Assembly (NCBI GenBank): GCA_030608245.1
Contig: JAUWEO010000050.1
Span: 1 to 9,436 of the forward strand
Origin: Candidatus Latescibacterota bacterium
GTDB taxonomy: Bacteria; Latescibacterota; MVCY01
Direction of reading: 5' to 3'
Length of the DNA: 9,436 bases
This document shows, one piece after another, positions 5,470 to 9,436 of the stretch. Numbering within the stretch: position 1 is the first letter of the stretch; each line of letters begins with the position of its first letter. The position numbers and the translations under genes were made by a program. The notes beneath the pieces were generated by a model, which saw only the letters and a program-made list of their open reading frames with translations, ran no database searches and was not told the DNA's origin.

Positions 5470-6942
5470 CTACCTCTCCAGCATCAGTTTCTCTTCCTGG
5501 GTTCTGTAACGATGGTAAATCTCCTCATAACGCCTCACGCACTCTGACCGGGAGGAAAAATGGGATTGTTTCCCTTTGGTCGTCGGTTGCTCAAGGTCAC
5601 CCTCTGTCAAAAGCCTTGCTCCTGTACCAGCTAAGATGCAGGCTCCCCAGGTAGCCACATCCACGCTCTCCATGACCTCTACCGGCCTTCCCGTCACGTC
5701 ACTTATGATTTGGGACCAGAGAGAGCTTTGAGCACCCCCGCCGAAAAGGATGAGTTTCTCAATAGTGATCCCCAGGGATTCCAGCACCTCTAAGTTGGCT
5801 CGAATCTGAAACGTGACGCCCTCCAATACGCTGCGTACAACGTCGCCAGGCCCGGCAGCCAACGTGAGGCCGAAAAATGCGCCCAATACGTCCGCCCGCC
5901 AGTGGGGACTGCCAGCGCCGGAAAGGTGCGGGTAAAAGTACACGCCGTTGGAACCGGGGAAGGAATCGGCGGCCATCTCATCCAGCGTCTTGTATGCCGT
6001 GTTGCGAAACAGGGTCTCCCGCATCCAGCGTAAAGCGCCGCCGGCCGTGCCGACTACGCCTTCCAAATCCCAGGTATCCGGCACAACGAAGGGAAAAAGG
6101 GGAATACGGCGTTCTGGGTCTAAGAGCGGGTGATCCACGAGACAAGAGATGGCCGAGGCGGTGCCGAGGGAAACCGTGGCCACACCGGGACGGATTTGGG
6201 CACCTAACGCTGCGCATTTTTGGTCCTGTCCTCCCACGGCCACAATGGCTCTTTCGTTCAGCCCCAACGCCTTGGCCACCTCAGGCCGGATGGCTCCCAA
6301 TGAGGTGCCAGACTTAACGATCTCAGGCAGTTGTTCGCCAGCAATGTCAAACGCCTCTACAAGTTCCGCGCTCCAGCCCATACCGGTGACGTCGTGCAAC
6401 AATGTGCCGGAGGCCATGGTGTGGTCGGTGACGAGTTGCCCGCTGAATTTGTACAGCAGATAATCGTGGGCGGTGAGAAATTTATGCGTCCGGCGATAGA
6501 GGTCACGCTGGTGGTTGCGCAGCCAAAGGAGCTTGGGCAGCACGTACGCGGCATTGGCGCGTTTGCCGGTGAGATTGAACAAATCGGCTTCGCTGTAGCG
6601 GCGGAGGATGGTTTCGGCCTCGGCAGTAGCCCGGGTATCCAGCCAGTTGATCGTGTTACCAAGAGGGCATCCCTTCTTATCCACAGGCACGAAGGAAATG
6701 CCCTGAGAACTGACACTGAGGGCTTGGACGGTGCCGCCATCCAGACCGGCGTCCCACACGGCCCGACGGATCGCTTCCTGGGTCAACGTCCACCACTGGG
6801 CTGCGTTCTGCTCCACGACGCCGGGAGCAGGTTTGATGAGGGGAATCTCCAGATAGCTCTCTCCTAACAGATTGCCTTTGGGCGAACAGATCGCCGCCTT
6901 ACAGCCGGTGGTGCCCAGATCAATCCCTAGCAGCGTCTTCAT
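5470..6942 (-). CDS. FGGY-family carbohydrate kinase (xylulokinase-like)
   Basis: A 490-residue cytosolic ATP-dependent sugar kinase, of usual length for xylulokinase-type FGGY enzymes. The N-terminal FGGY domain opens with the phosphate-binding GIDLGTTGCKA (6-16), has sugar-contact motif WLDTRA (100-105) and the signature region AAYVLPKLLWLRNH (131-144). The C-terminal domain has GGQDQKCAALG (237-247) with the probable catalytic base D240, SLGTASA (258-264), LSGAGSPHWRADVLGAFFGL (340-359) and the adenosine-binding GGGAQSSLW (401-409). All catalytic regions look intact. Members phosphorylate ketoses, polyols or related sugars; the WLDTR motif is shared by several specificities, so xylulose is only one option. 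The start is supported by GAGGG 8 nt upstream. Its neighbours, an isomerase-like gene downstream and a creatininase-family gene and glycosidase upstream, imply it phosphorylates the ketose made by the isomerase. Confidence 0.9.
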   Translation of the reverse strand: MKTLLGIDLGTTGCKAAICSPKGNLLGESYLEIPLIKPAPGVVEQNAAQWWTLTQEAIRRAVWDAGLDGGTVQALSVSSQGISFVPVDKKGCPLGNTINWLDTRATAEAETILRRYSEADLFNLTGKRANAAYVLPKLLWLRNHQRDLYRRTHKFLTAHDYLLYKFSGQLVTDHTMASGTLLHDVTGMGWSAELVEAFDIAGEQLPEIVKSGTSLGAIRPEVAKALGLNERAIVAVGGQDQKCAALGAQIRPGVATVSLGTASAISCLVDHPLLDPERRIPLFPFVVPDTWDLEGVVGTAGGALRWMRETLFRNTAYKTLDEMAADSFPGSNGVYFYPHLSGAGSPHWRADVLGAFFGLTLAAGPGDVVRSVLEGVTFQIRANLEVLESLGITIEKLILFGGGAQSSLWSQIISDVTGRPVEVMESVDVATWGACILAGTGARLLTEGDLEQPTTKGKQSHFSSRSECVRRYEEIYHRYRTQEEKLMLER

Positions 6943-6967
6943 CCCTGTTTCCCTCAGAAAAGATCAG

Positions 6968-7071
6968 ACACCGAAGAGCACCGAGAAGAACAGCAGGGGA
7001 GCAAGGGAGCACGGGAGAGCCCCTCAACCCCTCTGCTGCAGTTTTGAGTGTGCTTCAGTGTTTTTCGGTGT
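6968..7071. repeat. Imperfect inverted repeat with internal 8-bp tandem repeat
   Basis: ACACCGAAGAGCAC (6968-6981) and GTGTTTTTCGGTGT (7058-7071) are inverted arms matching at 12 of 14 positions. Between them are three 8-bp units AGCAGGGG, AGCAAGGG and AGCACGGG (6992-7015). The element fills almost the whole 134-nt gap between the creatininase-family gene and the kinase gene and begins only 5 nt after the creatininase stop. It looks like a mobile or dispersed intergenic repeat, not a coding region. Confidence 0.55.
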
Positions 7072-7076
7072 TCAAT

Positions 7077-7886
7077 TTAGCTGTTTGGCCCTTTCTCAGG
7101 CACGCCCTCAGAAGCTGAACAGTATTCTTTGGCGAAGGAAATGCCCTCCTTCAAAATCGCCTCCATAATCGCCTTGCCGGTTTCGGCTCTGGCCATCGTG
7201 GGATCGCCGTAGATCCCGGTGTGACTCTTTTGAATTCCCCAGGTGGACCAAAACACCCTCTGAGACCCGGTAAAATTGTCCCCGGCCACAAAATCGGAAT
7301 GATAACGCATGATGTCCTCTGTGGTGGCTTGGGACATATCTACCGGCTCGCCCAAGTAGAGCATCAGAGAAGTCTCCCATTCACCTCCGTGAATGCTTCC
7401 GCCCCGCTCGGATTTTCGCACCTGGTCGTAGCGAGCAGCACTGAAGACAGCGGGCGAAAACATAGCCATATATACACCGCAATCATCGGAGATTCTTCGG
7501 ACGACCACCCGCAAAATCCCCGTGTGATGGCCGTGGCAGTTGAGCAGGATGATCTTCCGAAACCCCATCTCCACCAGCGAGACGCAGACATCGTACAGGA
7601 CATCCGTCAGGACCTGAGGCCGCACCCGCATCGTGCCCGGCCAGCGCGCCATTTCCTTCGTCGAATAGCCGGCCCAGAGGGTGGGCATTACCAGCGCCGG
7701 CACGCCTTCATCCACCAGCGACTCAGCCAACGTCTTGCCCACCGCCGCGGCGATTGTCGCATCCGTAGAAACGGGAAGATGTCTGCCGTGTTCCTCCACC
7801 TGCCCGATGGGAAAAAGAATCAACGTGTTCGCTTCAACCGCCTTCTGCAACTGCGGCCAAGTCTGATCGGCAAAATAGATGGACAT
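7077..7886 (-). CDS. Creatininase-family metal-dependent amidohydrolase
   Basis: A 269-residue cytosolic protein of the creatininase superfamily (creatinine amidohydrolase, ArfB deformylase, MftE peptidase). The metal-site pattern is plain: LFPIGQVEEHGRHLPVSTD at 24-42 holds E31, H33 and D42; LLNCHGHHTG at 114-123 holds H118; IHGGEWETSLML at 165-176 holds E169 and the family ETS. Length is typical. By family knowledge these enzymes hydrolyse amide bonds, often in rings, using two metal ions. The substrate cannot be read from sequence; location among sugar genes makes creatinine itself unlikely and suggests an amide-, lactam- or lactone-bearing sugar derivative, which is inference. AAGGAGA upstream of ATG 7886 supports the start. 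The gene follows the GH38-type gene by 42 nt in the same direction, so the two are probably cotranscribed. A 134-nt repeat-filled gap separates it from the kinase. Confidence 0.88.
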   Translation of the reverse strand: MSIYFADQTWPQLQKAVEANTLILFPIGQVEEHGRHLPVSTDATIAAAVGKTLAESLVDEGVPALVMPTLWAGYSTKEMARWPGTMRVRPQVLTDVLYDVCVSLVEMGFRKIILLNCHGHHTGILRVVVRRISDDCGVYMAMFSPAVFSAARYDQVRKSERGGSIHGGEWETSLMLYLGEPVDMSQATTEDIMRYHSDFVAGDNFTGSQRVFWSTWGIQKSHTGIYGDPTMARAETGKAIMEAILKEGISFAKEYCSASEGVPEKGPNS

Positions 7887-7928
7887 AAAGGTCTCCTTGG
7901 AATGAAACGTGAACGGTAAAATTGCGAA

Positions 7929-9436
7929 TTATGGCGCACCACTCACCAAACGTAAGGTGATAATCTTCCAGGCATCAACAGGAACATGTATTTGATTGTG
8001 CTTAATTTCCACATCTTGTGCATTCCTGATCGTTTTGCCTGAGAAGTCTGTTATTCTGACTTCTGAAGGAATATGAGCTGTTTCTATGACCGCGGTGACG
8101 GGTTTGCCGGCGGTTTCATAAAAACGCAGTTCCCACTCTCCTTCACGGACCATTCGCGCGCTGGAAAGCACCACATTTTCAGGGCTTACAGATATGAATG
8201 ACTGCAGGGAAGGAAGCGTGCTAGTATGTTCGCAGGCTTTTGTCGCCACGTGTTCGATAAGCGGATTATGGAATTCCAGCGCATCCCTGTAGGTAGCTGC
8301 CTGCCGCCAGTCCCCTTTATGTGGGACAATGGCGCATTTGAAGGTGTGAGAACCGAGGCCGTACATGTAATCCGTTCCCACGCCGCCTGCGGTCGAATTG
8401 GTCGAACGCGTTCTGAGTAAGGTGAACTCCAGTGTGCGTGTGTGAGGATCGAACTCATAGCCTGTGTATGTCCCGTGCGGACAGATAAACGTGTACCCGT
8501 ATTCATCTGACGAGTAGTCCGTCCAACGCGAGGCATAATATCCGTTCTTATACCCTTTTACAAAAAATTCTTCGCGAAAAAGTTCTTTTTCATACTCTTT
8601 TCTGACTTCGGCTCCGAATGGTATTCCGGCTGTCAATTCCCCCTCGAAGTCAAAAGGCATGGCGAAGCGATATACGCCGTCTCTCTTGTCACGTGAATGG
8701 ATTGTAATCTCGAAGTCAATTCGGCGACTGCCCGGTTGCAAACATACTCTCCGACTTATGTCTGTCCTTCCAATGGTACCGCTTGTCTCTAACACACAAC
8801 TGACAGCGCCGTTACAAGAACGTACGGTACGATGGTCCCATCGGCAAATTTGAGCATCCCCGAAAGGTCCGAGCATTACCCAGCCATTTTCGGTTTCAGG
8901 CGGTGAAGCGGATCGAAACACCACAGATCCGATTCCGCCTTTTGCACTGTCTCCCAGGGTTCGTTGTGCTTGCTTGTCAAATAGGGAAAGAACCCCTTGC
9001 TCATCTGTGGCAATCCGGTAAAATTCATTCTCAATACAGTTTGTCCCATCAACCCACGTTGGGGCCGGAGGTAGATTATCTGCAGGACAGAGATAAAACG
9101 TCTTGTAACCGACTGAAGGTACATCTCCGGCAATAAATCGCACCCTGCTTTCAGCACAATACTCACAGGGCACAATACTGCCGCTTTGATCCTTGATCCG
9201 ATAGTTGCCTTCGGGCACAGCAAGTGTCACAACATCCGACCGCTTCCATCCCAGCCGGTTCGCGACGATCACAGCATGGCCTGTGCTGTCGTCCGATCGC
9301 GCATGTTCGGCAAGGCGACTCAGCAGACAGGCAGCATATTCCCGCGCCTTCTTCTGTGTCCTCGTGACAAGACCGGAACGCTCCTCGAAATCCTCTGCAA
9401 AGACGTGCAGCAAGGCATGGCCTGTGTTCTCGAGCA
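7929..9436 (-). CDS. GH38 alpha-mannosidase-type glycoside hydrolase, C-terminal part (5' end outside window)
   Basis: About 502 codons are visible; the frame is open through the right edge, so the N-terminal catalytic barrel lies outside. The edge begins with a helical stretch (residues such as LENTGHALLHVF and TQKKAREYAACLLSRLAE) like the middle three-helix domain of GH38 proteins. Then come beta-domain landmarks: NRLGWKRSDVVTL, the strongly typical ENEFYRIATDEQGVLSLFDK, SRRIDFEITIHSRD, IPFGAEVRKE, YASRWTDYSSDEYGYTF, and near the end LGSHTFKCAIVPHKGDW with a final DAWKIITLRL. By family knowledge these zinc enzymes cleave alpha-mannosides, but GH38 relatives vary in substrate. The nucleophile Asp would lie upstream and cannot be checked. 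A TTG at 9413 is not a real start, because the frame continues upstream. It is the first visible gene of the - strand cluster. Confidence 0.85.
   Translation of the reverse strand, partial: LENTGHALLHVFAEDFEERSGLVTRTQKKAREYAACLLSRLAEHARSDDSTGHAVIVANRLGWKRSDVVTLAVPEGNYRIKDQSGSIVPCEYCAESRVRFIAGDVPSVGYKTFYLCPADNLPPAPTWVDGTNCIENEFYRIATDEQGVLSLFDKQAQRTLGDSAKGGIGSVVFRSASPPETENGWVMLGPFGDAQICRWDHRTVRSCNGAVSCVLETSGTIGRTDISRRVCLQPGSRRIDFEITIHSRDKRDGVYRFAMPFDFEGELTAGIPFGAEVRKEYEKELFREEFFVKGYKNGYYASRWTDYSSDEYGYTFICPHGTYTGYEFDPHTRTLEFTLLRTRSTNSTAGGVGTDYMYGLGSHTFKCAIVPHKGDWRQAATYRDALEFHNPLIEHVATKACEHTSTLPSLQSFISVSPENVVLSSARMVREGEWELRFYETAGKPVTAVIETAHIPSEVRITDFSGKTIRNAQDVEIKHNQIHVPVDAWKIITLRLVSGAP

Noticed and set aside
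4969..5547. 192-codon + strand open frame running from the isomerase-like gene across the palindromic gap into the kinase end
   Set aside because: It spans two real - strand genes and a palindrome, and has no domain-like content.
6992..7015. Tandem AGCANGGG units as a CRISPR-like array
   Set aside because: Units are only 8 bp, contiguous, and without spacers; no cas genes are present.
7221..7919. 232-codon open frame on the + strand opposite the creatininase-family gene
   Set aside because: It is the antisense shadow of a gene with intact family motifs, shows no recognisable domain, and has low-complexity His/Arg-rich composition typical of shadows.
9411..9413. TTG as the start of the GH38-type protein
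   Set aside because: The same frame continues open to the window edge with plausible coding sequence, and the N-terminal catalytic domain expected of GH38 is missing, so the gene starts outside.

Overview
The window reads as a piece of a chromosome from an anaerobic or facultative bacterium. The Rnf-type electron transport subunits point to an anaerobic lifestyle. Short palindromic repeats between genes and a sugar cluster with a creatininase-family member suggest an environmental lineage, possibly Chloroflexota-like or a little-cultured phylum. That placement is a guess: no rRNA or marker phylogeny is available here. There are seven protein genes, no RNA genes and no transposase.

Left block, + strand (1-2723): rnfG and rnfE, coupled by an ATGA overlap, are followed after about 105 nt by purA. 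RnfG is the flavinylated subunit and RnfE a membrane subunit of the Rnf/Rsx ferredoxin:NAD+ oxidoreductase family. PurA is adenylosuccinate synthetase. rnfG is preceded by AT-rich, palindrome-containing sequence instead of a recognisable rnfD end, and no rnfA or rnfB follows rnfE. If the operon is complete, the other subunits lie to the left of the window (an A-B-C-D-G-E order as in E. coli rsx would fit) or elsewhere.

Middle (2724-3951): an M29-type aminopeptidase-like gene on the - strand converges on purA with only 3 nt between the stop codons. Its 268-nt upstream gap holds a structured leader, a possible promoter and a 20-bp-spaced direct repeat.

Right block, - strand (3952-9436), transcribed right to left: a GH38 alpha-mannosidase-type C-terminal region (5' end beyond the window), a creatininase-family metallohydrolase, an FGGY sugar kinase, and an L-fucose/L-arabinose isomerase-like protein. 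The simplest reading is a glycan-to-sugar-phosphate route: the glycosidase frees a sugar, the isomerase turns an aldose into a ketose, and the kinase phosphorylates it. The creatininase-family enzyme has no obvious place in that scheme and is the most interesting element. The two larger gaps of this cluster (134 and 186 nt) each carry an inverted-repeat element, including a perfect 33-bp nested palindrome. No transporter, aldolase or regulator gene of the cluster lies inside the window.
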